Source: Actinomycetospora cinnamomea (GTDB taxonomy: Bacteria; Actinomycetota; Actinomycetes; Mycobacteriales; Pseudonocardiaceae). From it: a stretch of DNA of 64,000 bases. The notes beneath the pieces are model-generated. The model had not been told where the DNA came from and did no database searches. It saw nothing but the letters and a program-made list of their open reading frames with translations. Position 1 is the stretch's first letter; the number at the start of each line of letters is the position of its first letter. The translations under genes and the position numbers were made by a program. Below are positions 1 to 10,007 of this stretch, one piece after another. The stretch covers positions 248,001-312,000 of the forward strand of contig NZ_QEKW01000005.1 in the NCBI RefSeq assembly GCF_003096675.1, written 5' to 3'.

Positions 1-714
1 GACGCCGGTGGTCCGGGCGATCACGTGCGCCCTGGGGACGAGGCGTTCGGCCGCCATGACGGCGGTCAGCACGACCATCACGGGCAGCGCGAGCGCCCCC
101 GTGCCGAGGCAGAGGAGCATCAGCGCCCAGCAGCAGCCGACGCAGGAGACGCCGTAGGCGCTCGCCACCGTGGCGGCGTCGAGTGTCGGACTGCGACGCC
201 CCCAGAAACGCAGGGCGAACCATCGCGGCGTCCGGCAGGCGGTCAGGCAGGCGTTCTTGACCGGGGTGAACTGGTAGGCGCCGGCGAGGACCACGAGGCC
301 TCCGGCGACCCGCAGGTGCGTCGCGGGCGCGACCGAGCCGGAGAGCACGGTCTCGATCACGAAGCCGCCGGTGACGAGCACGACCCCCACGGCGAGCCAC
401 ACCCCGACGAACGCGGCGAGGGCCACGGCGAGACGCCACGCCACGTGGCCTCGTCGGCTCAGCAGCGCCCGGAGCAGACCGACGAGGGGAAGGGCGGGCG
501 GCAGCATCATCGCCAGGACCATGAGCGCCCACCCCGCGAGGGTCGTCAGCAGGGCGGCGACGTCCGCGGGCGCGTCGGCGTGGTGCGCGTGCGGTGTCCC
601 GCCGGTATGGCTGACGACGACCCCGACCCAGGCGGCCGCGGCGACACCGAGCACGGCCGTGGTGACGGAGGGCGTCGGGGCCCGGCGAGTCCGGCGTGGG
701 GCCAGGACCGACAT
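1..714 (-). CDS. DUF2182 predicted metal-binding integral membrane protein (3' end outside window)
   Basis: Reading the minus strand from ATG at 714 gives 238 codons that stay open to the left edge, so the gene is truncated by the window. The protein is very hydrophobic, with about five predicted membrane segments. It carries the DUF2182 hallmarks: a YQFTPVKNACLTACRTP block near residue 150 and a GVSCVGCCWALM block near residue 190. A His-rich stretch (HTGGTPHAHHADAP, about residues 36-49) follows the first membrane segment. It starts 14 bp after the stop of the DUF1326 gene, with AGGCGG upstream as a weak ribosome binding site. DUF1326 and DUF2182 genes commonly sit together; DUF2182 proteins are annotated as predicted metal-binding membrane proteins, but the biochemical role is unknown. 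The family call is firm; the function is not. Confidence 0.85.
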   Translation of the reverse strand, partial: MSVLAPRRTRRAPTPSVTTAVLGVAAAAWVGVVVSHTGGTPHAHHADAPADVAALLTTLAGWALMVLAMMLPPALPLVGLLRALLSRRGHVAWRLAVALAAFVGVWLAVGVVLVTGGFVIETVLSGSVAPATHLRVAGGLVVLAGAYQFTPVKNACLTACRTPRWFALRFWGRRSPTLDAATVASAYGVSCVGCCWALMLLCLGTGALALPVMVVLTAVMAAERLVPRAHVIARTTGV

Positions 715-728
715 CGGACGTCCGCCTG

Positions 729-1397
729 TCAGCCGGAGGCGCTGTTGCGCGGATGGCGGTAGTGGAACTCGCCGCACATCCCCGACCGCGCCCGTGCCTC
801 GATGTACCCGCCGCCGCGCAGGGCTGGGACCGCGAGGCTGATCGACTCACTGCGCTGGGCCACGGATTCGTTCTTGATCTGCAGCTCGTGATGAAGTGCT
901 GAATGGTTCAGGGTGAGTGGGTGCGACTCTTCCTCGAACGTGATCGGCGTGCCCTCGGCGTGCACCGTCGCGCACTCGTCGTTGCCCACCCTGACGGTCC
1001 AGGAACCATTCTTCTGTTCGATCGTGATGGGCTGATCGAAAATTGTCTCGAGGACGATGCCGTTGACGGTCGACAGAGCGGCGAGGGGATCCTCGCGGGC
1101 GGCGAGGCCCTCCTCGTCGGGGGCGAACGCGGCTTCCAGGACCCGCTGCTGTGCGGCTTCATCGGCGTCGACGTGCAGGACCGTCGTGGCGCCGCGATCG
1201 CGCCGCCCGCTTCCGTGGCTGGTGACGGCGACGACCCTGGTGCCCGCCACCCCGACACCGTCGATCTCGCCGCGGGTCAGGTCCCAGGCGACGAGGCCCG
1301 TGCAATGGCCTTCGTCCGGCTGGTCGTCGACCCAGCACGGGCACAGTTCGAAACAGTCGCAGGCCTCGATGAAAAGACCCTCGAAATCGTAGTTCAC
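729..1397 (-). CDS. DUF1326 domain-containing protein
   Basis: A 222-residue soluble protein. The N-terminal block EACDCFELCPCW (about residues 11-22), with clustered cysteines, followed by a TGLVAWDL motif, is typical of DUF1326. The central part keeps the family's IFDQPITIEQKNGSWTVRVG-type beta segment, and the C-terminus has HSALHHELQIKNESVAQRSES and GEFHYRH. The conserved Cys and His residues suggest metal binding, which is an inference. It is the first gene of a two-gene minus-strand unit with the DUF2182 membrane protein 14 bp downstream, so the pair probably works together at the membrane, for example in handling metal or in redox chemistry. No function is established for the family. 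Confidence 0.85.
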   Translation of the reverse strand: MNYDFEGLFIEACDCFELCPCWVDDQPDEGHCTGLVAWDLTRGEIDGVGVAGTRVVAVTSHGSGRRDRGATTVLHVDADEAAQQRVLEAAFAPDEEGLAAREDPLAALSTVNGIVLETIFDQPITIEQKNGSWTVRVGNDECATVHAEGTPITFEEESHPLTLNHSALHHELQIKNESVAQRSESISLAVPALRGGGYIEARARSGMCGEFHYRHPRNSASG

Positions 1398-1618
1398 GCG
1401 TCGACCCCCCGGAGCCGATCGGACAATGCCTGACCGTCGACGACGTGACGATTGTGGCGCGCGGGAAGTGAGTGGTTCCAGGCGCCGATCGGGGGACTAT
1501 TCCGAGAATTGCCAGATCAATGTCGCATCGCGTACGCGATCTGTTTCCGCGCGTGACGGGCCCTCACCGGGACCGCTTGTTCGGGCACGCATCGGACAGG
1601 TCGTCGCGGACACACGAA

Positions 1619-1656
1619 AGGGCACCTCCGCTCGAGGGATCGAGCGGAGGTGCCCT
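1619..1656 (-). terminator. Intrinsic terminator hairpin after fadB
   Basis: A perfect 16-bp inverted repeat (1620-1635 with 1640-1655, loop GGGA, plus a flanking A-T pair) lies 33 bp beyond the fadB stop. On the minus strand it is followed by CTTTCG, a weak T-tract typical of high-GC actinobacteria. The 1398-1618 stretch next to it shows no gene that I can support. Confidence 0.8.
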
Positions 1657-1688
1657 CGGTCGGGACGGGCCGGGCTACGCCACCACGC

Positions 1689-3857
1689 TCACTCTCCTCG
1701 CAGCGACTCGCCCTTCTCGGCCTTCTCCACCAGCGAGGCCGGCGGCTGGAAGCGGTCGCCGTAGGCCTTGGCGAGGATGCGGGCACGCTCGACGAACCCG
1801 GGCAGGCCGCCGGGGTAGCCGTCGATGTACTGGGCCACGCCGCCGGTCCAGGCCGGGAAGCCGATACCCATGATCGAGCCGATGTTCGCGTCGGCGATGG
1901 TGTGCAGGACACCCTCGTCGAAGCACTTCACGGTCTCGAGGGCCTCGGCGAAGAGCATGCGCTCCTGCATGTCCTCGAAGGGCAGGTCGCCCCGGGCCGC
2001 ACCGAACTCCTCGGACAGACCCTGCCACAGGCGCGTGCGCTTGCCCGACTCGTCGTACTCGTAGAACCCGGCGCCCGACGAGCGGCCCTTGCGGCCGAGC
2101 TCGACCATACGGTCGATGATCGCCTCGGAGGGGTGCGGCGTCCACGTGCCGCCGGCCTCCTCCACGCCGCGGCGGGTCTCCTGACGGATCTTCTGCGGCA
2201 GCGTGAGCGTCAGCTCGTCCATCAGCTGCAGCGGCGGCGCCGGGTAGCCGGCCTGCGACCCGGCCTGCTCGATCGACGACGGCGCCGCGCCCTCGCCGAG
2301 CATGGCCACGGCCTCGTTGATGAACGTGCCGATGACCCGGCTGGTGAAGAACCCGCGGCTGTCGGAGACGACGATCGGGGTCTTCTTGATCTGCAGCGCG
2401 ATGTCGATCGCCTTGGCCAGCGTGGCGTCGCTGGTCCTCTCGCCGCGGATGATCTCCAGGAGGGGCATCTTGTCGACCGGCGAGAAGAAGTGCAGCCCGA
2501 CGAAGTCCTCGGGCCGGTCGACGCCCTCGGCGAGGCCCGTGATCGGCAGCGTCGAGGTGTTCGAGCCCAGCACGGCGTCGGGCGCGAGGTGCGGCATGAT
2601 CTCGGCGAAGACCTGCTTCTTGAGGTCCGGGCTCTCGAAGACGGCCTCGATGACGAGGTCGGCGCCCGCGGCGGCCGAGGCGTCGGCGGTCGGGGTGATA
2701 CGCGCGAGCACCTCGTCGGCCTTCTCCTGGCTCTGCTTCCCGCGCGAGACGGCCTTGTCCAGGAGCTTCTGCGAGTACGCCTTGCCCTTCTCGGCGTTCT
2801 CACTGCTGACGTCCTTGAGCACGACCTCCAGGCCCGCCATCGCGCAGGAGTAGGCGATGCCCGCGCCCATCATCCCGGCGCCGAGGACGACCACCTTGCG
2901 GGCCGTGTGCTTCTCGTACCCGTCGGGGCGCGACGCGCCCTTGTTGATGGCCTGCAGGTCGAAGAAGAAGGCGCGCGTCATGTTCGTCGACACCTGCCCG
3001 CAGGCGAGGTCGGCGAAGTAGCGCGACTCGATCTGCGCGGCGTTGTCGATGTCGACCTGCGAGCCCTCGACCGCGGCGCACATGATGTTGTACGGCGCCG
3101 GCATCGGGGCGTTCTTGAGCTGCTTGCGCAGGTTGGCCGGGAACGCGGGGAGGTTGGCGGCGAACTTCGGCGTCGACGGCGTGCCGCCGGGGATCTTGTA
3201 GCCCTTCTCGTCCCACGGCTGCACGGCCTCGGGGTTGTCCTTCACCCACTGCTTCGCGCGCGTGACGAGCTCGTCGGGGGTGTCGACGACCTCGTGCACG
3301 AGACCGGCCTCGAGCGCGGCCCTCGGGTTGCGCTGCTGGCCCTGCAGCAGCACGTTCATCAGGCCGTCGGCCAGGCCGAGCAGGCGCACGACGCGCACGA
3401 CGCCGCCACCGCCGGGCAGCAGGCCGAGGGTCACCTCGGGGAGCCCGATCTTCGAGCCCTTCGCGTCGAGGGCGATGCGGTGGTGGCAGGCCAGCGCGAT
3501 CTCGAGCCCGCCGCCGAGGGCGGCGCCGTTGACGGCGGCGACGACCGGCCGGCCCAGGGTCTCGAGCCGCCGCAGCAGCCTCTTGATCCCCTGCGTCTGG
3601 TCGAAGACCTTCTGCGCGTCGGCGCGGGTGTACTTGACGAGGTCGTCGAGGTTGCCGCCGGCGAAGAACGTCTTCTTCGCCGAGGTCAGCACGACGCCGG
3701 TGATCGAGTCCTTCTCGCTCTCGAGGCGGTCCAGCGTGGCGGCGAGGTCGTCGCCGAAGCGCTGGTTCATCGTGTTGGCCGAAGCGTCGGGGTCGTCCAT
3801 CGTCAGGGTGACGATGCCGTCGCCGTCGGCCTCCCACCGGAACATGTTGTCGGACAC
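1689..3857 (-). CDS. fadB: FadB: trifunctional-type 3-hydroxyacyl-CoA dehydrogenase / enoyl-CoA hydratase
   Basis: Catalyses the second and third steps of beta-oxidation: hydration of enoyl-CoA and NAD-dependent oxidation of 3-hydroxyacyl-CoA. The 722-residue length is close to mycobacterial FadB. The N-terminal crotonase domain (about 1-290) carries the two expected catalytic glutamates, E119 in GGGLEIALAC and E141 in LPEVTLGLLPGGGG. The Rossmann fold starts near 321 with VVVLGAGMMGAGIAY, and the dehydrogenase His-Glu pair is visible as H456 in VGLHFFSP and E468 in MPLLEII. The fadA gene ends 46 bp upstream on the same strand, so the two form the alpha and beta parts of a beta-oxidation complex. 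A strong hairpin ends the unit. The probable operator at 5166-5185 controls the pair. Confidence 0.96.
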   Translation of the reverse strand: MSDNMFRWEADGDGIVTLTMDDPDASANTMNQRFGDDLAATLDRLESEKDSITGVVLTSAKKTFFAGGNLDDLVKYTRADAQKVFDQTQGIKRLLRRLETLGRPVVAAVNGAALGGGLEIALACHHRIALDAKGSKIGLPEVTLGLLPGGGGVVRVVRLLGLADGLMNVLLQGQQRNPRAALEAGLVHEVVDTPDELVTRAKQWVKDNPEAVQPWDEKGYKIPGGTPSTPKFAANLPAFPANLRKQLKNAPMPAPYNIMCAAVEGSQVDIDNAAQIESRYFADLACGQVSTNMTRAFFFDLQAINKGASRPDGYEKHTARKVVVLGAGMMGAGIAYSCAMAGLEVVLKDVSSENAEKGKAYSQKLLDKAVSRGKQSQEKADEVLARITPTADASAAAGADLVIEAVFESPDLKKQVFAEIMPHLAPDAVLGSNTSTLPITGLAEGVDRPEDFVGLHFFSPVDKMPLLEIIRGERTSDATLAKAIDIALQIKKTPIVVSDSRGFFTSRVIGTFINEAVAMLGEGAAPSSIEQAGSQAGYPAPPLQLMDELTLTLPQKIRQETRRGVEEAGGTWTPHPSEAIIDRMVELGRKGRSSGAGFYEYDESGKRTRLWQGLSEEFGAARGDLPFEDMQERMLFAEALETVKCFDEGVLHTIADANIGSIMGIGFPAWTGGVAQYIDGYPGGLPGFVERARILAKAYGDRFQPPASLVEKAEKGESLRGE

Positions 3858-3903
3858 TGCTGTGATCGCTCCTACGGTCTGGTCGGTGTCGTTCCGGGGA
3901 GCG

Positions 3904-5124
3904 TCAGACGCGCTCGATGATGGTGGCGACGCCCATGCCGCCGCCGATGCACAGCGTGACCAGCGCGCGACGCAGGTCGCGGCGCTCGAGCTCGTCGAGG
4001 ACGGTGCCCAGGATCATCGCGCCGGTGGCGCCCAGCGGGTGGCCCAGCGCGATGGCGCCGCCGGCGACGTTGGTGCGCTCGTGCGGGAAGCCCAGGTCGC
4101 GCATCAGCTTCATCGGCACGGCGGCGAACGCCTCGTTGATCTCGAGGAGATCGATGTCGGCGGTGGTCATGCCGGCCTTGGCCAGGACCTTCTCGCACGC
4201 CGGCGTCGGGCCGGTCAGCATGATCGTCGGGTCGGCGCCGGAGACGGCGGTGGCGACGACGCGCCCGCGCGGGGTGAGGCCGTTCTGCCTGCCGGCCTCC
4301 TCGGTGCCGAGCAGCACCAGGGCGGCGCCGTCGACGATGCCGGAGCTGTTGCCCGCGTGGTGGACGTGGTCGATCTTCTCGACCCAGTGGTACTTCTGGA
4401 GCGCGACCGCGTCGAAGCCGCCCATGTCGCCGATGCCGGCGAACGAGGGCTTGAGCCCGCCGAGGCTCTCCATGGTGGTCTCGCGGACGTGCTCGTCGTG
4501 GTCGAGCACCACCAGGCCGTTGCGGTCGACCACCGGGACGATCGAGCGGTCGAACGCCCCGTCGGCCTGCGACTTCGCGGCGCGGGTCTGCGACTCGACC
4601 GCGTAGGCGTCGACGTCCTCGCGGCTGAAGCCCTCGAGGGTGGCGATGAGGTCGGCCCCGATGCCCTGCGGCACGAACGAGGTCTTGAAGTTCGTCTCCG
4701 GGTCCATCGCCCAGGCGCCGCCGTCGGAGGCCATGGGGACGCGGGACATCGACTCGACGCCGCCGGCGAGGATGAGGTCCTCCCAGCCGGAGCGCACGCG
4801 CTGCGAGGCCTGGTTGACGGCCTCGAGCCCGGAGGCGCAGAAGCGGTTGAGCTGGACGCCGCCGACGTGGTCGGGCAGGCCCGCCGCGATGGCCGCGGTC
4901 TTGGCGATGTCGCCGCCCTGGTCGCCGATGGGCGTCACGCAGCCGAGGACGACGTCCTCGATGCGGTCGGGGTCCAGGGAGGGGTTGCGCTTGCGCAGCT
5001 CGTCGATCAGGCCGACGACCAGCGACACCGGCTTGGTCGCGTGCAGCGACCCGCTCGCCTTGCCCCGGCCGCGCGGGGTGCGGAGGGCGTCGTAGATGAA
5101 TGCCTCGGACGCAGAGGAGGTCAC
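3904..5124 (-). CDS. fadA: FadA: acetyl-CoA C-acyltransferase (thiolase)
   Basis: Thiolase that cleaves 3-ketoacyl-CoA, the last beta-oxidation step. At 406 residues it has the family length and all the expected active-site parts: the nucleophilic Cys C96 in [11 protein letters not shown], His H362 in [11 protein letters not shown], and the second Cys C392 in TLCIGGGMG. It starts with ATG at 5124 and is followed after 46 bp by fadB, giving the classical fadA-fadB unit. The upstream region carries a perfect 7-6-7 inverted repeat 42-61 bp before the start codon, so transcription is probably repressed by a TetR-type regulator. Confidence 0.96.
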   Translation of the reverse strand: MTSSASEAFIYDALRTPRGRGKASGSLHATKPVSLVVGLIDELRKRNPSLDPDRIEDVVLGCVTPIGDQGGDIAKTAAIAAGLPDHVGGVQLNRFCASGLEAVNQASQRVRSGWEDLILAGGVESMSRVPMASDGGAWAMDPETNFKTSFVPQGIGADLIATLEGFSREDVDAYAVESQTRAAKSQADGAFDRSIVPVVDRNGLVVLDHDEHVRETTMESLGGLKPSFAGIGDMGGFDAVALQKYHWVEKIDHVHHAGNSSGIVDGAALVLLGTEEAGRQNGLTPRGRVVATAVSGADPTIMLTGPTPACEKVLAKAGMTTADIDLLEINEAFAAVPMKLMRDLGFPHERTNVAGGAIALGHPLGATGAMILGTVLDELERRDLRRALVTLCIGGGMGVATIIERV

Positions 5125-5165
5125 GGGTGGGGGTCCCTTCGCGCGGGTGTGAGCCGACTGCTCTC

Positions 5166-5185
5166 AACAGTCATGATGGACTGTT
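5166..5185. promoter_or_regulatory. Putative TetR operator upstream of fadAB (site 1)
   Basis: AACAGTC at 5166-5172 and GACTGTT at 5179-5185 form a perfect 7-bp inverted repeat around a 6-bp spacer. The same spacing and nearly the same sequence occur at 9900-9919 and 6885-6904, each before a gene related to fatty acid use or its regulation. A smaller perfect repeat (GTGTC-GTT-GACAC, 5244-5256) lies nearby, just before the degraded GMC gene. The role is inferred from position and symmetry. Confidence 0.6.
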
Positions 5186-5285
5186 TCGCCCACGTGTCAA
5201 CGTGCGCCCGACCTCGGCGTTACTCCCCGGTAGCGTGCGCGGAGTGTCGTTGACACGCTGCCAACGAGCGGTGAGGCTGTGGCCC

Positions 5286-6311
<1,026 letters not shown>

Positions 6312-6315
<4 letters not shown>

Positions 6316-6899
6316 GCGCCCCGGTCCGGGGCCGGCGCCTCGATCCCGACGCGCGGCGCGAGGAGATCGTCGCCGGCGCGTTGCGGCTGTTCGCCGAGCA
6401 CCCGTACGCCGCGGTCTCGACCACCGACCTCGCCCGCGAGGCCGGCGTCGCCCGCGGGCTCATCAACCACTACTTCGGCACCAAGCGCGCGCTCTACCTC
6501 GAGGTGGTGCGCCGGCTGACGACGATCCCCGAGGTCGCGGTCTCCGAGCTCCCCCCGGGCACCGTGGACGTGCGCGCCGGCGCGGCGGTCGACTGGTTCC
6601 TCGACGCCGTCGAGCGGCACCGCGGGCTGTGGCTCTCGGTGGGCACCGGCGCGGCCGGCGACATCGACGTCGACGCGATCCTGGCCGAGGCCGACGAGAT
6701 CGCCGCCGACCGCGTGCTCGCCGCCCTCGCGCCCGACGCGCCCGACGACCCCTACCGCGCGCGGGTCCGGTCGTTCTTCGGTCTCGTGCGCTCCGCGTCC
6801 CGGGAGTGGTTGGTGCGCGGCACGCTCGACCGCGCCGGCACGCGGGCGCTCCTCGTCGACGTGCTCCTGAGCGTGCTGCGCCGCGACAGTCAGGTTTGA
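6312..6899 (+). CDS. TetR/AcrR family transcriptional regulator (first of tandem pair)
   Basis: A 195-residue regulator with an N-terminal helix-turn-helix: REEIVAGALRLFAEH, then STTDLAREAGVARGLINHYF and GTKRALYLEVV (about residues 15-60), the typical TetR DNA-binding layout. The C-terminal part is the variable ligand-binding domain and gives no clear clue to the ligand. The ATG overlaps the stop of the decarboxylase gene by 4 bp, so the two are co-translated with whatever remains of the GMC unit. A candidate operator (6885-6904) overlaps its stop codon. Confidence 0.9.
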
Positions 6900-6904
6900 C
6901 CGTC
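6885..6904. promoter_or_regulatory. Putative TetR operator before the second tetR (site 3)
   Basis: GACAGTC (6885-6891), 6-bp spacer, GACCGTC (6898-6904): an inverted repeat with one mismatch and the same 7-6-7 layout as the sites before fadA and fadE. It lies 60 bp upstream of the second tetR start, a position that suits autoregulation. It overlaps the end of the first tetR coding sequence, so its conservation could be partly due to coding. Confidence 0.5.
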
Positions 6905-6963
6905 CGCGTTCGCGACGGCACGATCGCAGGGCACCGCACGGCACGGGGGAGGGAGGCGTCAGC

Positions 6964-7611
6964 GTGAGCACCCGTTCGGCCGCCGAGCCGGAGCGGCGGT
7001 CCCGCGAGCAGCGGACCTCCGACAGCCGCACCCGCATCCTCGATGCGGCGGTCGCGTGCCTCGTCGAGTCGGGCTACGCCGGTACGACGACGCTGACCAT
7101 CCAGAACCGCGCCGGGGTCTCGCGGGGGCGGCTGCTGCACCACTTCCCGTCGAAGGAGAACCTCCTCGTCGCCGCGGCGCAGCACCTCGCGACCAGCCGG
7201 TTCGCCGAGGACGGCCTCGCGCACGCCGACCTGCCCGACGCCGACGTCGACCCCGGCACCCGTCTCGACCGCGCCGTCGAGGTCATGTGGTGGACCTACC
7301 AGCAGGCCTACTTCTGGGCCTCGGTCGAGCTGTGGACCGCGGCGCGGACCGACCCGGCGCTGGCGTCGGCCCTGCTGCCCGCCGAGCGGCGCCTGGGCGC
7401 GGCGATCCGCCAGACCGTCGACGCGTTCTTCGAGGACTACGCCGAGCCCCAGCGCGCCGCGCTGCTGCGCGAGACGCTGCTGACCAGCATGCGCGGGGTC
7501 GCGCTGACCTACGGCTTCGATCCCCGCGACCCGCAGACGGACCCGCACCTCGCGCAGTGGAAGCAGCTCGCGCGGGTGCTGCTCATGCCCGAGGGCGGGT
7601 CCGACGCGTAG
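6964..7611 (+). CDS. TetR/AcrR family transcriptional regulator (second of tandem pair)
   Basis: A 215-residue regulator starting at GTG 6964. The HTH reads TRILDAAVACLVESGYAGTT, followed by IQNRAGVSRGRLLHHFPSKE (about residues 22-65). The C-terminal domain contains a Trp-rich segment (VMWWTYQQAYFWASVELWTA, about residues 102-121) that may line a hydrophobic ligand pocket; an acyl-CoA ligand is plausible but inferred. It lies between the fadAB and fadE/acyl-CoA ligase regions, and the shared inverted repeat before those genes also occurs before this gene. That makes it the best candidate for the local fatty-acid repressor. It ends 33 bp from the convergent LLM gene. Confidence 0.9.
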   Translation: MSTRSAAEPERRSREQRTSDSRTRILDAAVACLVESGYAGTTTLTIQNRAGVSRGRLLHHFPSKENLLVAAAQHLATSRFAEDGLAHADLPDADVDPGTRLDRAVEVMWWTYQQAYFWASVELWTAARTDPALASALLPAERRLGAAIRQTVDAFFEDYAEPQRAALLRETLLTSMRGVALTYGFDPRDPQTDPHLAQWKQLARVLLMPEGGSDA

Positions 7612-7644
7612 GGCGCGCAGCAGGGGGGCTCACCTGCAGCGGGC

Positions 7645-8694
7645 TCACAGCAGCGACTTCAGCGTCTCCAGCGACGACTTCACCGCGTCGTGGTCGGGGT
7701 CCAGCGGCTGGATGTTGAGCTGCGTGACCCCGGCCGCGGCGAACTCGCGGACCTGCTCGGCGACCTCGTCCTCGCTGCCGATGAGCGACACGGCGTGCAC
7801 CAGCTCCTCGGGCACCTTCTCGGCCGCCTCCTCCTTGCGGCCCGCGAGGTAGAGGTCCTGGATCTCCGACGCCTCGTCGGCGAAGCCGTAGCGGGCGGCG
7901 AGCCGGGCGTAGAAGTTCTGGTCCTTCGCGCCCATCCCCCCGACGTAGAGCGCGAGCTGCGGGCGGACGTGCTCGCGCAGCTCGCCCGCCCCGGGGCCGA
8001 CCGCGAACGGCACGTTGACCGAGATCTGCAGCTCGCCCAGCGACGGGTCCCGCTTGGCATTGCCGGCCTCCAGCGACGGGCCCCAGACCTCGTGCGCCTT
8101 GCCCGGGTGGAACCAGATCGGCTCCCAGATCTCCGCCAGCTCGGCGGCGGTCTCGACGTTCTTCGGCCCGAGCGCCGCGAGCATGACCGGGATCTGTGCG
8201 CGCACCGGGTGATTGATGATCTTCAGTGGCTTGCCCAGGCCCGTGCCCTGGTCGGCGGGCAGCGGCACCGTGTAGTACTTGCCCGCGTACTCGAGCCGCT
8301 CCCGGCGCCAGATCTTGCGGCAGATCTCCACGATCTCCCGCGTGCGCCCCACCGGGGCGTCGTAGCGCACGCCGTGGAAGCCCTCGATGACCTGCGGCCC
8401 CGAGGCGCCCATGCCGAGGACGAAGCGCCCGTCCGACACGTGGTCGAGGCCGGCCGCGGTCATCGCCGTCAGCGACGGCGTCCGCGTGTAGATCTGGACT
8501 ATGCCGGACTCGATCTGCACCCGCGAGGTGCGCGCCGCGAGGTAGCCGAGCTGGCTGACCGCGTCGAAGCTGTACAGCTCGGCGACGCTGACGGCGTCGA
8601 GCCCGATCTCCTCGAGCTCGACGAGCTTCTCGACGGTCTCGCGGAACCCGCCCTGCGCGTAGGCGAGACCCATGCCCACCCGCATCGCGCTCAT
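7645..8694 (-). CDS. LLM-class F420-dependent oxidoreductase
   Basis: A 349-residue luciferase-like (TIM barrel) protein. The blocks FRETVEKLVELEEIGLDAVS, SGIVQIYTRTP, DGRFVLGMGASGPQVIEGFH, PVGRTREIVEICRKIW and a C-terminal DEVAEQVREFAAAGV are characteristic of actinobacterial F420-dependent LLM enzymes, which use the deazaflavin F420 rather than FMN. ATG at 8694 overlaps the stop of the acyl-CoA dehydrogenase gene (ATGA), so the two proteins are made together. The substrate is unknown; the partner suggests an acyl-CoA or lipid-derived compound. Confidence 0.88.
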   Translation of the reverse strand: MSAMRVGMGLAYAQGGFRETVEKLVELEEIGLDAVSVAELYSFDAVSQLGYLAARTSRVQIESGIVQIYTRTPSLTAMTAAGLDHVSDGRFVLGMGASGPQVIEGFHGVRYDAPVGRTREIVEICRKIWRRERLEYAGKYYTVPLPADQGTGLGKPLKIINHPVRAQIPVMLAALGPKNVETAAELAEIWEPIWFHPGKAHEVWGPSLEAGNAKRDPSLGELQISVNVPFAVGPGAGELREHVRPQLALYVGGMGAKDQNFYARLAARYGFADEASEIQDLYLAGRKEEAAEKVPEELVHAVSLIGSEDEVAEQVREFAAAGVTQLNIQPLDPDHDAVKSSLETLKSLL

Positions 8695-9833
8695 CCGAGC
8701 ACCACGCGACCGATGATCTCCTTCATGATCTCGGTCGTGCCGCCGTAGATCGTCTGGACGCGGGTGTCGAGGTACGCCTTGGCCACCGGGTACTCCTTCA
8801 TGTACCCGTAGCCACCGTGCAGCTGGAGGCACGAGTCGATGACCTCCTTGGCCGTCTCGCTGGCCCAGTACTTGGCCATCGAGGCGTCGGCCGGCCCGAG
8901 CTTGCCCTCGCCGAGCTCGGTGATGCAGCGGTCGACGAACTGCCGGGTGACGGCAAGCTTGGTCGCCATCTCGGCGACGGAGAACCGGACGGTCTGGAGC
9001 TTCGCGATCGGCTTGCCGAACGCCGTGCGCTCCTTGACATAGGTGATCGTCTCCTCGAGGACCTTCTCGGCGCCGGCGATGGCCGCCACGGCGATGGACA
9101 GGCGCTCGCGGGGCAGGTTCTGCATCAGGTAGATGAAGCCCTTGCCCTCTTCGCCGAGGAGGTTCGACGCGGGCACGCGGACGTCGGTGAACGACAGCTC
9201 CGCGGTGTCCTGGGCCGACATGCCGATCTTCTCGAGGTTGCGGCCGCGCTCGAAGCCCGGGGTGTCGCGCTCGACGACGATGAGGCTGAAGCCGTGGGCC
9301 CCGGCGTCGGGGTCGGTCTTGCAGACCACGATCACCAGGTCGCTCATGATGCCGTTGGTGATGAAGGTCTTCTGACCGTTGATCACCCACTCGTCGCCGT
9401 CGCGCACCGCGCGGGTCTGTATGCCCTGCAGGTCCGAGCCGGTGCCGGGCTCGGTCATGGCGATCGCCGAGATCATCTCGCCGGTGCAGAAGCGCGGCAG
9501 CCAGCGCTGCTTCTGCTCGTCGGTGGTCAGCTCGATGAGGTAGGGCGCCACCACGTCGTTGTGCAGCGTGAAGCCGAGCCCGCTGGTGCCGGCGCGCGCG
9601 ACCTCCTCGGTGACGATCCACTGGAAGCGCAGATCGGGCGTCCCGCCGCCGCCGTACTCCTCGGGGGCGTCCATGGCCAGCAGGCCGGTCTTGCCCGCGG
9701 CCAGCCAGACCTCGCGGCTGACGTGGCCCTGCTTCTCCCACTCGGGGTGGTGCGGGACCGCCTCCTTCTCCAGGAAGTCCCGGACCATCTGCCGGAAGTC
9801 GGTGTGCTCGTCGGAGAAGATCGTGCGCTCCAC
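8691..9833 (-). CDS. Acyl-CoA dehydrogenase (FadE-type)
   Basis: FAD enzyme that introduces the alpha-beta double bond in acyl-CoA. The best start is GTG 9833, preceded by GAGGAGGGG at good spacing, giving 380 residues, the normal family length. Family signatures are visible: AIAMTEPGTGSDLQGIQTRA (FAD and substrate region, about residue 125), QKTFITNG, the C-terminal QLHGGYGYMKEYPVAK, and VQTIYGGTTEIMKEIIGR at the end. It is translationally coupled to the downstream LLM oxidoreductase. A candidate TetR operator lies 67 bp upstream, shared with the divergent acyl-CoA ligase. Confidence 0.95.
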   Translation of the reverse strand: MERTIFSDEHTDFRQMVRDFLEKEAVPHHPEWEKQGHVSREVWLAAGKTGLLAMDAPEEYGGGGTPDLRFQWIVTEEVARAGTSGLGFTLHNDVVAPYLIELTTDEQKQRWLPRFCTGEMISAIAMTEPGTGSDLQGIQTRAVRDGDEWVINGQKTFITNGIMSDLVIVVCKTDPDAGAHGFSLIVVERDTPGFERGRNLEKIGMSAQDTAELSFTDVRVPASNLLGEEGKGFIYLMQNLPRERLSIAVAAIAGAEKVLEETITYVKERTAFGKPIAKLQTVRFSVAEMATKLAVTRQFVDRCITELGEGKLGPADASMAKYWASETAKEVIDSCLQLHGGYGYMKEYPVAKAYLDTRVQTIYGGTTEIMKEIIGRVVLG

Positions 9834-9899
9834 CGGGTGGCCCCTCCTCGTGGGGACGTGCTCGTGCAGGTGAGGACCAGCGTGGCCGCACCGGCCGGT

Positions 9900-9919
9900 A
9901 ACAGTCAACCCTGACTCTT
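9900..9919. promoter_or_regulatory. Putative TetR operator between fadE and acyl-CoA ligase (site 2)
   Basis: AACAGTC (9900-9906), 6-bp spacer, GACTCTT (9913-9919). It equals the site before fadA except for one base, and lies between two divergent genes, so a bound repressor could control both. Confidence 0.58.
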
Positions 9920-10007
9920 CCGTGCTTCCGTATGAGTGGTTACGGTCTCGTCGTCCCTGTGGTCCGCATCACCACAGGTCCCCGATCAGGCCCCCGTGGA
10001 GGTCCCC

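Noticed and set aside
1650-3920. A 756-codon plus-strand frame over fadB, and similar antisense frames over fadA, plsB and the mce genes
   Set aside because: Shadows of well-supported genes on the other strand or frame; no motifs.
9936-10007. Longer start of the acyl-CoA ligase (ATG 9936)
   Set aside because: No ribosome binding site; the segment has no family similarity and lies close to the putative operator, while GTG 10008 follows GGAGG.
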